A stretch of 64,000 nucleotides of DNA from Microbacterium sp. SLBN-146 (GTDB lineage: Bacteria > Actinomycetota > Actinomycetes > Actinomycetales > Microbacteriaceae). Every line of letters begins with the position of its first letter. Position 1 is the stretch's first letter. Location of the stretch: the NCBI RefSeq assembly GCF_006715145.1, contig NZ_VFMR01000001.1, positions 3,286,001 to 3,350,000 on the forward strand, written 5' to 3'. A program made the position numbers and the translations under genes. Under the pieces are notes generated by a model. It was given only the letters and a program-made list of their open reading frames with translations. It did no database searches and was not told the DNA's origin. Below, piece after piece: positions 51,761 to 60,889 of this stretch.

Positions 51761-52750
51761 GTGCCGCAGACCTTCCCCGTCTCGAGCTCCGTGGAGCTCG
51801 CCGTCGTCGAACGAAGCGGGTTCATCGAGTCCCGCCACGCAGGAGCCGCGATCGTGCTCGCGCCGGACGGAACCGTCATCGAGCAGCTCGGCGATGTCAC
51901 GGCTCTCGTCATCGCACGGTCGAGCCTCAAGCCGCTGCAGGCGCTCGCGTGCCTGACGGCCGGCGCGCAGCTCGACGGCGAGCGTCTGGGACTCGCCACC
52001 GCCAGCCACGCCGGCACAGACCGTCATGTCGAGGTCGTGCGTGAGATCCTCACCTCTGCCGGGCTCGGTGAAGACGATCTGCGCTGCCCGCCCGCGTGGC
52101 CGAGCGACACCCCGACGCGCGATGAGCTCGTCCGAGAGCTCGTCGGACAGACGCGCATCCGCATGAACTGTTCGGGAAAGCACGCCGCCATGCTCGCGAC
52201 GTGCGTTGCGAACGAGTGGGACACGGCGACGTACCTCGATATCAATCACCCCCTGCAGATGCACATCCGCGAGGTCATCGAACGGCTGACAGGCGAGAAG
52301 ATCGCCGCGACGGCCATCGACGGCTGCGGCGCCCCCGTCTACGCGCTGACTCTCGCCGGCGTCGCACGCGCGATCCACCGGGTCGGCACGGCGTCGACGT
52401 CGTCCCCCTTCGCCCTCCACCGCAGCGCGGGAGCGCTCGTCGAGGCCGTCCGCGCCCACCCGTGGACGATCGACGGACCGGGTCGACCCGACACCATCGT
52501 CAACGAGCGGCTCGGAGTGTTCGCCAAGGGCGGCGCCGAGGGCTTCATGGTGATGGTCGCGCCGGATGGCACGACGACGGCTCTCAAGATCCTCGACGGA
52601 TCGTCGCGTGCCGCGGCCGCCGTCGGGCTCCGACTCCTCGAGCGAGCCGGTGCCCTCGGGGCATCCGATGTCCTCGATACGCTCGCCAGGCTTTCGCTGT
52701 CGGTCTTCGGCGGCGGATCGGTCGTCGGGACTATTCATCCCGCGTTCTAG
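51761..52750 (+). CDS. class 3 (Rhizobium etli-type) L-asparaginase
   Basis: A 329-residue enzyme hydrolysing asparagine to aspartate and ammonia. The active-site motif RSSLKP (Ser-Ser-x-Lys) lies near 49-54, NCSGKHAAML near 130 and DGCGAPVYALTL near 188; a zinc site with the conserved cysteines in these motifs is known in the R. etli ReAV family. It differs from E. coli type I/II enzymes. Upstream of alanine dehydrogenase by 57 bp on the same strand. Confidence 0.85.
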   Translation: MPQTFPVSSSVELAVVERSGFIESRHAGAAIVLAPDGTVIEQLGDVTALVIARSSLKPLQALACLTAGAQLDGERLGLATASHAGTDRHVEVVREILTSAGLGEDDLRCPPAWPSDTPTRDELVRELVGQTRIRMNCSGKHAAMLATCVANEWDTATYLDINHPLQMHIREVIERLTGEKIAATAIDGCGAPVYALTLAGVARAIHRVGTASTSSPFALHRSAGALVEAVRAHPWTIDGPGRPDTIVNERLGVFAKGGAEGFMVMVAPDGTTTALKILDGSSRAAAAVGLRLLERAGALGASDVLDTLARLSLSVFGGGSVVGTIHPAF

Positions 52751-52807
52751 AGGCGCTCTCACGAGGAGCGCGAACGGCTCCGACGAGGGAGCGGAAAGGA
52801 CCACACG

Positions 52808-53923
52808 ATGAGGATCAGCGTCCCCACCGAGGTGAAGAACAACGAGTACCGCGTCGCGCTCACTCCCGCGGGAGTGCACGACCTGGTCGCCGTCGGTCAC
52901 GAGGTCTTCGTCCAGCGCGGCGCAGGCATCGGCTCGTCGATGCCCGATTCGGAGTACGAGGCAGCGGGAGCGACGATGCTCGATGATGCCGCCGAGGTCT
53001 GGGACCGCGCCGAGCTGCTCCTGAAGGTCAAGGAGCCGATCGCGAGCGAGTACGCGCACTTCCGCGACGACCTCGTGCTGTTCACCTACTTGCATCTCGC
53101 TGCCGACCGACCGCTCACCGACCGTCTGGTGGCCGACCGGGTCACCGCGATCGCGTACGAGACCGTCCAGCTCGCGGGCGGAGGGCTGCCTCTCCTCGCG
53201 CCGATGAGCGAAGTGGCGGGCCGCCTCGCCCCGACCGTGGGTGCGGCGACCCTCATGCGGTCAGCAGGTGGGCTCGGCCTCCTCATGTCGGGCGTGCCCG
53301 GCACGCGTCCCGCGACCGTGACCGTCATCGGCGGAGGAGTGGCCGGAGCGAACGCCGCGGTCATCGCGGTAGGACTCGGCGCCGATGTCACGATCTTCGA
53401 CACGAACGTGCAGCGTCTGCGCTACCTCGACGACCACTTCCAGGGGCGCGTGAAGACCGCGGCGTCCAACCCCCTCGATCTCGATCGCGCCGTCATCGCC
53501 TCCGATCTCGTGGTCGGCTCGGTCCTCATCCCGGGAGCCAAAGCCCCCAAGCTCGTCACCAACGACATGGTCGCGCGCATGCGGCCGGGCTCCGTGCTCG
53601 TCGACATCGCGGTCGATCAGGGGGGATGCTTCGAGGACACACGCCCCACGACGCACGCCGACCCGACCTTCCCCGTTCACGGCAGCATCTTCTATTGCGT
53701 CGCCAACATGCCGGGAGCTGTCCCCAACACGTCGACGTCGGCTCTCACCAACGCGACGCTGCCCTACATCCGCCAGATCTCGCGACTCGGCTGGCGGGCA
53801 GCGCTCAGGGCCGACTCTGCGCTCGCGGCGGGCCTCAACACGTTCGGCGGCGGTGTCGTGAATCCCGGCGTCGCGACGGCCCATGGCCTCAGCCTCGCAC
53901 CGCTCGATGCGGCGATCGCCTGA
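52808..53923 (+). CDS. ald: alanine dehydrogenase
   Basis: NAD-dependent interconversion of L-alanine and pyruvate plus ammonia. The 371 residues keep the catalytic Lys and His in LLKVKEP and FTYLHLAAD, the Rossmann motif VIGGGVAGANAA and the NMPGAVPNTSTSALTNATLPY segment. AAAGGA precedes the ATG. It follows the asparaginase and may share transcript with it. The alanine symporter at 31.4 kb could supply the substrate. Confidence 0.95.
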   Translation: MRISVPTEVKNNEYRVALTPAGVHDLVAVGHEVFVQRGAGIGSSMPDSEYEAAGATMLDDAAEVWDRAELLLKVKEPIASEYAHFRDDLVLFTYLHLAADRPLTDRLVADRVTAIAYETVQLAGGGLPLLAPMSEVAGRLAPTVGAATLMRSAGGLGLLMSGVPGTRPATVTVIGGGVAGANAAVIAVGLGADVTIFDTNVQRLRYLDDHFQGRVKTAASNPLDLDRAVIASDLVVGSVLIPGAKAPKLVTNDMVARMRPGSVLVDIAVDQGGCFEDTRPTTHADPTFPVHGSIFYCVANMPGAVPNTSTSALTNATLPYIRQISRLGWRAALRADSALAAGLNTFGGGVVNPGVATAHGLSLAPLDAAIA

Positions 53924-53924
53924 C

Positions 53925-54311
53925 ATGGCCTTCCTTCTGACAGACGAGGGCCGTCGTCTCATCACCGACTACCACCTGGCGACGCTGTCTACGATGGAAC
54001 GGCGCGGCGGCATTCACGTCGTCGCCGTCGGCTTCACCTTCGACGGCGAGTTCGTCCGCATCATCACGTCAGACGGCAGCCAGAAGGTCCGCAACGTCGA
54101 ACGCGATCCACGTGCGACGGTGGGCCAGGTGTCGGGTCCGCAGTGGTTGAGTATCGCGGGTCACGCGACCATCGAGCGCGACCCTGCGGCCGTCGCTCAC
54201 GCCGTGGAACTGTATGCCGCGCGCTATCGGCAGCCCCGAGAGAATCCTGCGCGGGTCGTCATCCGGATCGCGCCGGAGCGCGTGCTCGGTTCGGCGGGCA
54301 TCTGGCGCTGA
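53925..54311 (+). CDS. F420-dependent or FMN-dependent PPOX-class protein
   Basis: A 128-residue split-barrel protein (LATLSTMERRGGIHVVAVGF, FVRIITSDGSQKVRNVERDPRA, WLSIAGHATIERDP) of the TIGR03618-type PPOX group, for which F420 is a common cofactor. The ATG at 53925 is one base after the ald stop, so it is translated together with ald. Specific substrate unknown. Confidence 0.8.
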   Translation: MAFLLTDEGRRLITDYHLATLSTMERRGGIHVVAVGFTFDGEFVRIITSDGSQKVRNVERDPRATVGQVSGPQWLSIAGHATIERDPAAVAHAVELYAARYRQPRENPARVVIRIAPERVLGSAGIWR

Positions 54312-54345
54312 GGCGAGAGCCCGCCGCTCGTCGCCGGGTCGGGGA

Positions 54346-55911
54346 TCAGATCCGCCCGCCGTCGACGGAGCGTGCGAACTCGCCGGGTTCCTCGGGGACC
54401 ATGACGGGGGTGTCGCGATTGAGGCTTTCTCCGCGGAAGAACCGCTTCGAACGCGGGAACAGGAACCAGACGAACATGAGCACGACGCCGAGCGCGAGGG
54501 CGCCGATGCCGATGACGAAAGTTCCGCCGATCCCGAAGAGCACCGTGTATCCGTAATCGACATCGAACATGTCGATCGCGGACTGCACGAACGCGTAGGT
54601 GAGCATGAGCGCACCGAGGAGCGGCAGGACGAGCCGGTACACGACGTTGCGGGCAGAGGTGAAGAGCTCGCGCCGGAAGTACCAGACGCACGCGTACCCC
54701 GTGATCGCGTAGTAGAAGGCGATCGCGAGCCCGAGCGACAGGATGGAGTCCTGAAGGATGTTGTCACTGATGAGCGTCATGCCGACGTAGTAGACGGAGG
54801 CGACCACGCCCATCACGATGGTCGAGAACGACGGCGTGCGGTACGCGGGATGCACCGTCTTGAACTTCGCGGGAAGCGCGCGGTACACAGCCATCGACAG
54901 CGTTCCGCGCGCCGTCGGCAGGATCGTCGTCTGCGTCGACGACACGGCCGAGATGAGGACGGCCACCACGAGGACCCACCCGACGGGTCCGAGAAGCCCG
55001 TCCTTGATCGCGAGGAAGAAGTCGTCGGCGTTGGCCTCGTTGCCGAGGCCCGTCCCCGTGTCCCCGAGACCCGCATACATCATCGCGGCGATCGTGACAC
55101 CGACGTACGTGAAGAGGAGGAGCACACAGGTGAGGAGAGCCGCCAGGCCGGGGATGCGCTTGGGATCCTTCGTCTCCTCGTTGAGCGCGAGGCACGTGTC
55201 CCATCCCCAGTAGATGAAGAGTGCGAGGAGGATCGCCTCGGTGAAGCCGCTCCACTCGGTGAAGGCGAAGGGGTTGAACCATTCCCAGTCGAACGGCGTC
55301 GGGTTCGGTGCCGTCCCGGCGAAGAACTGCCAGAGGGCCGCCACGACGAAGATCGCCAGTGCGAGGTATTGGATCGCGAGCAGGACGTTCTGAATACGCT
55401 CACCGATCTCGGTGCCGCGCCACGAGATGTAGGTCATGAGCGCGATGAACACGACGCCCGTGGCGGTGACGAGCGGCACGTTCTCGGAGAGCAATGCGCC
55501 CTCGGGATTGCCGACGATGCCGTCGACGAGGGCCCAGAGGTAGATCCCGCCGATCTGAGCGAGGTTCGCGAGTACGACCATTCCGGCCACCGCGACGCCC
55601 CAGCCGCCGAGCCAGCCGACCCACGGACCGAACGCCTTCGTGCCCCACGTGAAGGTCGTACCGCAGTCGGGTACCGCGTTGTTGAGCTCGCGGTAGGCGA
55701 ACGCGATGAAGAGCATCGGGACGAAGGCGATGACGAACGCGATGGGCGCCTGCGCCCCGACCGCGAGGACGACGAAGCCCAGCGTCGCGACGAGCGAGTA
55801 GACGGGGGCCGTCGAGGCCAGACCGATGACGGTCGAGCCCCACAGACCCAGCGTTCCAGCTGCGAGCCCCTTGCCTTCGGGCCGCTCCAGGGAGATCGGG
55901 GTTGTTACCAC
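54346..55911 (-). CDS. APC-family amino acid permease
   Basis: A 521-residue membrane transporter with about 13 hydrophobic segments. N-terminal GTLGLWGSTVIGLASTAPVYS, then FRELNNAVPDCGTTFTWG-like loop and AGLGDTGTGLG; the substrate-site segment IGLASTAPVY is typical of the APC superfamily. The GTG at 55911 is preceded by TACGTT at 6 nt. Substrate unknown; ethanolamine, polyamine and amino acid relatives exist. Confidence 0.87.
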   Translation of the reverse strand: MVTTPISLERPEGKGLAAGTLGLWGSTVIGLASTAPVYSLVATLGFVVLAVGAQAPIAFVIAFVPMLFIAFAYRELNNAVPDCGTTFTWGTKAFGPWVGWLGGWGVAVAGMVVLANLAQIGGIYLWALVDGIVGNPEGALLSENVPLVTATGVVFIALMTYISWRGTEIGERIQNVLLAIQYLALAIFVVAALWQFFAGTAPNPTPFDWEWFNPFAFTEWSGFTEAILLALFIYWGWDTCLALNEETKDPKRIPGLAALLTCVLLLFTYVGVTIAAMMYAGLGDTGTGLGNEANADDFFLAIKDGLLGPVGWVLVVAVLISAVSSTQTTILPTARGTLSMAVYRALPAKFKTVHPAYRTPSFSTIVMGVVASVYYVGMTLISDNILQDSILSLGLAIAFYYAITGYACVWYFRRELFTSARNVVYRLVLPLLGALMLTYAFVQSAIDMFDVDYGYTVLFGIGGTFVIGIGALALGVVLMFVWFLFPRSKRFFRGESLNRDTPVMVPEEPGEFARSVDGGRI

Positions 55912-55917
55912 CCCCTG

Positions 55918-55923
55918 AACGTA
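55918..55923 (-). promoter_or_regulatory. -10 box of the APC permease (leaderless start)
   Basis: TACGTT on the minus strand, 6 nt before the GTG at 55911. The intervening bases are CAGGGG, which is too close to the start for a good ribosome binding site. Confidence 0.45.
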
Positions 55924-55943
55924 GAGTGACGGATCGGTGGGGG

Positions 55944-58871
55944 TCAAGAGCCGGAGCCACGACGATCCGACCGCACGTCGGCCGGGAAAAGGACGATCCG
56001 GACGGGATCGGCTCCCGCGCGGTGGATCCACGCGCGCCCTTCGCCCGGTCGAGCGAAGGGCGGAAGCTCGCGCGACGACGTCAGCACACGGTAGTCGAGC
56101 GCGCACGTAGTGTCGATCACGAGATCGTGGTCCGCCCTGACCGATGCGAGAAGACGCCACTCCCGCTGCCATTCGTCGGGGTCGCCGACGATCACGACCC
56201 GCCCGTCGGCCGTGACGGCAGGGTCAGCGACGTACGCGTCCACGTCGACGCAGCGGATGCCTCTTTCCGCCCACTCCGGCAGCAGGTCGCGCACGCGGGA
56301 GCGGTGGCGCGTCACAAGGCCCGTCAGGGCGGCATCGGGGTGCCAGCAGGGGTCGTCGCGCCTGTCGATGCTCAGCGGCGAGTGCGGGGCCTTCGCTGGT
56401 AGCGCGACCTGCACCGCGATCCGCTCGAGTCGTCCACGTCCGGCAGGGGCATCGACCGTGAACGTCGCAGGATCCCCGCCGACCGCGATGTGATCTGCAC
56501 GACTGGGGAATCCCAGGACCAGGCGCCGGGGGAAGAGCTCTCCGAGCCGGGCAGCGGGTCCGGACAGTCGCTGCGCCGACGCGATCACGAGGCACCCGGA
56601 GTCGCCGGCACTCCGGATGACCCGTTCCATACGTTCGATGAGCATGGACGCGTAGTCCGCCGAGACGCGAGATGCGAGGGTGTCGAGGTCGTCGATCACG
56701 ATGACGCCACCGATCGGCGACGATTCAGCCAGGCGCGTCACGGCGTCCCACGCTCCCTCCCCGTCGGGTGGAATCTCGATCACCTCGGCAGCCTGCCCCG
56801 CGAGCAACGCCAGCGCGGTCGATTTTCCCGCGCCCGGCCCGCCGAGGACGAGCAGCCCGCGGTCCTGGACCGTGACACCGACGACACGCTGGGTCTGCCG
56901 CTCGGGCTCGTCCGAAAGGCCCAGCACGAGCGTCCGTTCGTCGATGGCATGCGCGGCGGTGAGCTCATCGAGAGCGAGTTCACGTGGGAGATCCGGAAGC
57001 CACGGGCGGCGAGGACGAGGGCCACGGGATGCGGCCGCGACGCGCGCGATATCCGCGGCACTGGACAGGGCGACGCGGATCCGTTGAACCCCGTGATCCG
57101 ACGGACGCCGCACGAGCGCGACACCGCGAGCCTGAACGTCGCCGGGGAGGTGAGCCGCGTCGTCGACGCCGATGATCGCGCGGCTGTCGGCTGGATCGGA
57201 GACCCGCAGGCTCAGTCGCAGCGGGCAATTCGCGAGGAGACTGTCGCGCACGACACCGGAGACCCTGTGGGTCCCCAGCACGAGATGGATCCCCAGTGCT
57301 CTTCCGCGCGCTGCGACATCGGTGAAGACCGCGTGCAGCTCCGGATGCTCGCCGAGGAGCGCCGCGAACTCGTCCACGACGACGACAAGGCGCGGGACCT
57401 CGACGCGCGGATCCCGCACATCGCGCGCACCGTGTCGGGCGAGTTCCGACTCTCGCCAGCGCACTTCCGCTCGCAGACTCTCGATCGCGCGCCGCGCTCC
57501 CGAACCGTCGAGATCCGTGATCACGCCCGCAACATGCGGGAGCGGCCGCAGCGCGTCGAACGCGGTACCTCCCTTGAAGTCCGCCAAGAGGAAGCTCACC
57601 TCTGTCGTCGCATGCGTCGCCGCCATCGAGAGGACCCACGTGATGAGCAGTTCGCTCTTGCCCGCGCCGGTGACGCCGCTCACGACGGCGTGCGGTCCGT
57701 CGGCGACGAGATCGACGCACGCCACTCCCGCGCCGTCGCGGCCGATCGCCGCCACGAGCCCGCCGATGGCGGAGGGAGGGGCGTCGGCAATCGTCTCAGC
57801 GAACTCGACCGGGCGATCGTCGACGACCGAAAGCCCGAGGCTCCGCCGCGCCCGCAGCAGCAGCGCCCGCGCGATCTCGCGAGCCTGCGGCACGCTCAAC
57901 GCCTCGACGGCGACGCGTCGCACGGAACCATCGTGATCGAGGTGGGCTCGATCGATGCTCTCGACCGTGAGGATCGTACGGCATCCGGCAGGAAGCGGTT
58001 CTCCCGCCGCGATGACGGCGATGACGATATCCGCGTCGGGGAGGGGGCCGGACTGGATCGACAGGCGCTCCCCCGTCGTCGCGTGACGGTGGGGCAGCTC
58101 GTCCGCCCACTCCAGGCCCGGCTCGCCGGCACCCACGAGTCGGATCACACCCGGCGCGAGCGCGAGACAGACTTGCAGGACGAGCGCTCGATGCACCGCA
58201 GCGGCGAGGACGGGTGGCCCGACGATCGCCACCCCGCCCGCGAGATCGATCACGATCGGAGCCGCCGACAGAATCGCGGCCCGTGCGCGGATGTCGTCGG
58301 ACTCGGGGTCACCCACCCCGCCCGTGACTCGCACGCCGCTCGGCGCATCCCCTCGTCCGACGACGATCCGGCCTCCGCGTTCGGGGACGTCACGCCACAC
58401 GTCGCCGTCGCGGACCAGATAGCCTGCGGCATCGGGGTGCCGAAAGAGACGGCGCCGCCGCTCCGCGTGAAGCCGACGATCGACGTCTGCGCGCACGCGT
58501 TCTCGACGCTCGCGGGCCTCGGCCTCGTGGCGCCGGCGGTCGCGGTGCGCCGCTCGACGGCCGTCGAGCACGCTCGCGAGGGCGATCAGCGGGCCCAGGG
58601 CCGCGAGAACGAGCGCGAGAGGTGAACTCGTGACGAGCCACAGCACGACGGCCCCCACGATCGGGACGCTCGAGGCGACGAGAGGCACGGGCGGGCGGGC
58701 GGGTGCCGACCACGCATCGAGGAGAGCGAGGGGATCCTCCGGGGTCGCCGGCCCATCGATCGTCTCGACGGTCCCGACGACATCGCCGGAGGGCACGGGT
58801 GGGACGAGGGGGCCGGGTACGTCGACGGCACGACGCGGTGAGAAGGTCGTGGACACTCCTCGATTCCACAC
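55944..58871 (-). CDS. FtsK/SpoIIIE-domain ATPase, EccC-like
   Basis: A 975-residue protein. Two hydrophobic segments near 63-98, a basic coiled-like stretch (HRDRRRHEAEARERRERVRADV), then ATPase domain 1 with Walker A GVTGAGKSE near residue 398 and Walker B VVVVDEFAAL, and a second, weaker ATPase domain with Walker A GGPGAGKST and VIVIDDLD. The first ATPase resembles T7SS EccC. No WXG100 gene is adjacent; a PP2C phosphatase lies upstream. The GTG at 58871 is taken from the long frame; an internal GTG at 58856 is equally possible. Confidence 0.8.
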   Translation of the reverse strand: MWNRGVSTTFSPRRAVDVPGPLVPPVPSGDVVGTVETIDGPATPEDPLALLDAWSAPARPPVPLVASSVPIVGAVVLWLVTSSPLALVLAALGPLIALASVLDGRRAAHRDRRRHEAEARERRERVRADVDRRLHAERRRRLFRHPDAAGYLVRDGDVWRDVPERGGRIVVGRGDAPSGVRVTGGVGDPESDDIRARAAILSAAPIVIDLAGGVAIVGPPVLAAAVHRALVLQVCLALAPGVIRLVGAGEPGLEWADELPHRHATTGERLSIQSGPLPDADIVIAVIAAGEPLPAGCRTILTVESIDRAHLDHDGSVRRVAVEALSVPQAREIARALLLRARRSLGLSVVDDRPVEFAETIADAPPSAIGGLVAAIGRDGAGVACVDLVADGPHAVVSGVTGAGKSELLITWVLSMAATHATTEVSFLLADFKGGTAFDALRPLPHVAGVITDLDGSGARRAIESLRAEVRWRESELARHGARDVRDPRVEVPRLVVVVDEFAALLGEHPELHAVFTDVAARGRALGIHLVLGTHRVSGVVRDSLLANCPLRLSLRVSDPADSRAIIGVDDAAHLPGDVQARGVALVRRPSDHGVQRIRVALSSAADIARVAAASRGPRPRRPWLPDLPRELALDELTAAHAIDERTLVLGLSDEPERQTQRVVGVTVQDRGLLVLGGPGAGKSTALALLAGQAAEVIEIPPDGEGAWDAVTRLAESSPIGGVIVIDDLDTLASRVSADYASMLIERMERVIRSAGDSGCLVIASAQRLSGPAARLGELFPRRLVLGFPSRADHIAVGGDPATFTVDAPAGRGRLERIAVQVALPAKAPHSPLSIDRRDDPCWHPDAALTGLVTRHRSRVRDLLPEWAERGIRCVDVDAYVADPAVTADGRVVIVGDPDEWQREWRLLASVRADHDLVIDTTCALDYRVLTSSRELPPFARPGEGRAWIHRAGADPVRIVLFPADVRSDRRGSGS

Positions 58872-58921
58872 CGAGTCGCTTCACACGGATGCTCCCGTGA
58901 CGAAGTCGTGGAGAACTCGCC

Positions 58922-59719
58922 TCAGAGCGCGTCTGGGGAGGAAAGGTCGCCGGCCCAGTCCGCAGCGACATCGAGGACGATGATCGAGACGTTGTCGCGA
59001 CCCCCGTTCTCGAGGGCGGCGTCGAGCATCGCCTCGACCGCGGCGGCGGGGTCGGCGTTCTCGGCGAGGAAGTGCTGGATCCCGTAGTCGGTGAGTTCTT
59101 TCGTCAGCCCGTCGGAACACACGACGAAGCGGTCTCCGTCGATGACGTCGAGCCGAACGTAGTCGGGAGTGACACCGTCGCTGGGACCGACAGCGCGGGT
59201 GATGACATTCCCATAGGGGTGGTTCTCTGCCTCCTCGGGGCTGAGCCGACCAGCGGCGACGAGCTCCTGCACGACGGAGTGGTCGGTCGTGACCTGTGCG
59301 ATCGAGCCGTCGCGAAGGAGATACACACGCGAATCACCGATGTTGAGGGTGACCCAGTGCGGCGCTGAGCCCGCGAGGTCGAGATACACGCCCGTGACGG
59401 TCGTGCCGGTCCCGTCATCCGTCGCCTGCGGGTGCGACGCGATGTCCTTGACAGCCCGCGACAGCGCCTTCTCGATCGCCTTGGGCGTCACCGCACTTCC
59501 CGGCAGGGAGGAGAGCCTGTCGATCGCACTCGCGCTCGCGATCTCGCCACCGATATGCCCTCCCATGCCGTCGGCGACGACGAACAGCGGGTAGGCGGCG
59601 AGCACGGCATCCTGATTGGAATCGCGCCGGCGCCCGCGGTGGGTCACAGCCGCCCACGAGAGCGTCACTTCGCCGGCGGGCGTCGTGACGGCGAGCGACT
59701 CGGTGGATACGTCGGGCAC
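58922..59719 (-). CDS. PP2C-family serine/threonine phosphatase
   Basis: A 265-residue metal-dependent phosphatase. Motifs in order: RRRDSNQDAVL, VADGMGGHIGGE, GTTVTGVYL, IGDSRVYLLRDG, TTDHSVVQELV, VVCSDGLTKEL, GGRDNVSIIVLDV. All metal-binding aspartates are present. No extra domain. GTG at 59719 is chosen because GGGAGGA stands about 8 nt upstream; a GTG at 59749 would add ten residues. It is 50 bp from the EccC-like gene and probably acts with it. Confidence 0.86.
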   Translation of the reverse strand: MPDVSTESLAVTTPAGEVTLSWAAVTHRGRRRDSNQDAVLAAYPLFVVADGMGGHIGGEIASASAIDRLSSLPGSAVTPKAIEKALSRAVKDIASHPQATDDGTGTTVTGVYLDLAGSAPHWVTLNIGDSRVYLLRDGSIAQVTTDHSVVQELVAAGRLSPEEAENHPYGNVITRAVGPSDGVTPDYVRLDVIDGDRFVVCSDGLTKELTDYGIQHFLAENADPAAAVEAMLDAALENGGRDNVSIIVLDVAADWAGDLSSPDAL

Positions 59720-59816
59720 AGCCCCTGTCCTCCCGATCGGCCTGCTCACCCGGGTTCGTCCCTCGGACGACGGGCGTCATCACATCCTAGTGGGTTGTCG
59801 GCACCTGCCTCCGGCG

Positions 59817-60809
59817 TCACACCTTCGCCGCGGGGTCTTCAGGCAGGGGGAACATCGCATCGATCGCGGCCAGGTCATCCGCCGAAGGGCTCCACGCCGT
59901 CGCCGCGGCGGCATTCGACGTCACCTGCTCGGGGCTCGTCGCCCCCGCGATGACGCTCGTGACGGGGCCTCGTGACAGCAACCATCCGAAGGTCGCCTGG
60001 AGCATCGTGATGTCGCGCTCGGCGCAGAACTCCTGGTAGCTTTCGAGCGCATCCCACGGGGCCTCCTCCCACACGTGCGGACGCTGGCGCATGATGCGCG
60101 AGTCCGCCGGCGCGTTCTCCCGCGAGAAGCGGCCCGTGAGAAGTCCGTTGTGCAGAGGGAAGTACGGCAGAAAGCCCAGTCCGAACCGCTCCACCGCCGG
60201 GAGCACTTCGCGTTCCGCCGCTCGCGCCAGCAGGCTGTAGTGGTTCTGTGCCGACACGAATGGGATGCCTCGGCCCGCCGCCGCGACGTAATCCGCCTCC
60301 GCGATCTGCCACCCGGCCAGGTTGGAGTGTCCGATATAGCGCACCTTGCCCTCCCGGACGAGATCGGCGAGGACGTCGAGCGTCTCGGCGATGGGCGTCT
60401 CGGGGTCTGGGGTGTGGAGCTGGTAGAGGTCGATCCAGTCGGTCCGCAGTCGCGACAGGGAGCCTTCGACGGCTCTGCGCACGTACGACCTCGATCCCTT
60501 CGCGCCGGAGGGGACATAGCCCATGTCGCGGCCGAAGTGACCGAACTTCGTCGCGACGACGAAGCGATCGCGACGTCCTTCCAGCGCCTCACCCATGAGC
60601 GTTTCGGAGAGTCCGGGTTCGCGTCCGTACATGTCGGCGGTATCGAGGAACGTCACTCCGGCATCGAGAGCAGCATCGAGGACCGCCCGTGTGCCGTCGA
60701 TCGTCTCGGTCTTCGTGCCCGGGCGGCCGAAGTTGTTGCACCCGAGTCCGACGGCCGAGACGAGGAGGCCGGAGGGACCGAGACGACGCTGAGGGATGTC
60801 GGAAGCCAT
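59817..60809 (-). CDS. aldo/keto reductase
   Basis: A 330-residue NADPH-dependent oxidoreductase with the catalytic tetrad: Asp and Tyr in FLDTADMYG, Lys in VATKFG, His in YQLHTPD. ATG 60809 is 6 nt after TAGCGT, indicating a leaderless transcript. Substrate unknown. Confidence 0.88.
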   Translation of the reverse strand: MASDIPQRRLGPSGLLVSAVGLGCNNFGRPGTKTETIDGTRAVLDAALDAGVTFLDTADMYGREPGLSETLMGEALEGRRDRFVVATKFGHFGRDMGYVPSGAKGSRSYVRRAVEGSLSRLRTDWIDLYQLHTPDPETPIAETLDVLADLVREGKVRYIGHSNLAGWQIAEADYVAAAGRGIPFVSAQNHYSLLARAAEREVLPAVERFGLGFLPYFPLHNGLLTGRFSRENAPADSRIMRQRPHVWEEAPWDALESYQEFCAERDITMLQATFGWLLSRGPVTSVIAGATSPEQVTSNAAAATAWSPSADDLAAIDAMFPLPEDPAAKV

Positions 60810-60815
60810 GTCCCT

Positions 60816-60821
60816 ACGCTA
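60816..60821 (-). promoter_or_regulatory. -10 box of the aldo/keto reductase gene (leaderless start)
   Basis: TAGCGT on the minus strand, 6 nt before the ATG at 60809. Confidence 0.5.
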
Positions 60822-60836
60822 CCCGCCGCGTCATAG

Positions 60837-60881
60837 ACGTCATGAGGGCCCTCCCCCACTCGGGAAGGGCCCTCATGACGT
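60837..60881 (-). terminator. long-stem terminator after the DUF5684-like gene
   Basis: ACGTCATGAGGGCCCT (60837-60852) pairs perfectly with AGGGCCCTCATGACGT (60866-60881), a 16-bp stem with a 13-nt loop that can pair further. It starts 9 bp after the stop of the gene at 60890 and precedes the aldo/keto reductase promoter. Confidence 0.75.
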
Positions 60882-60889
60882 GTGGAATG

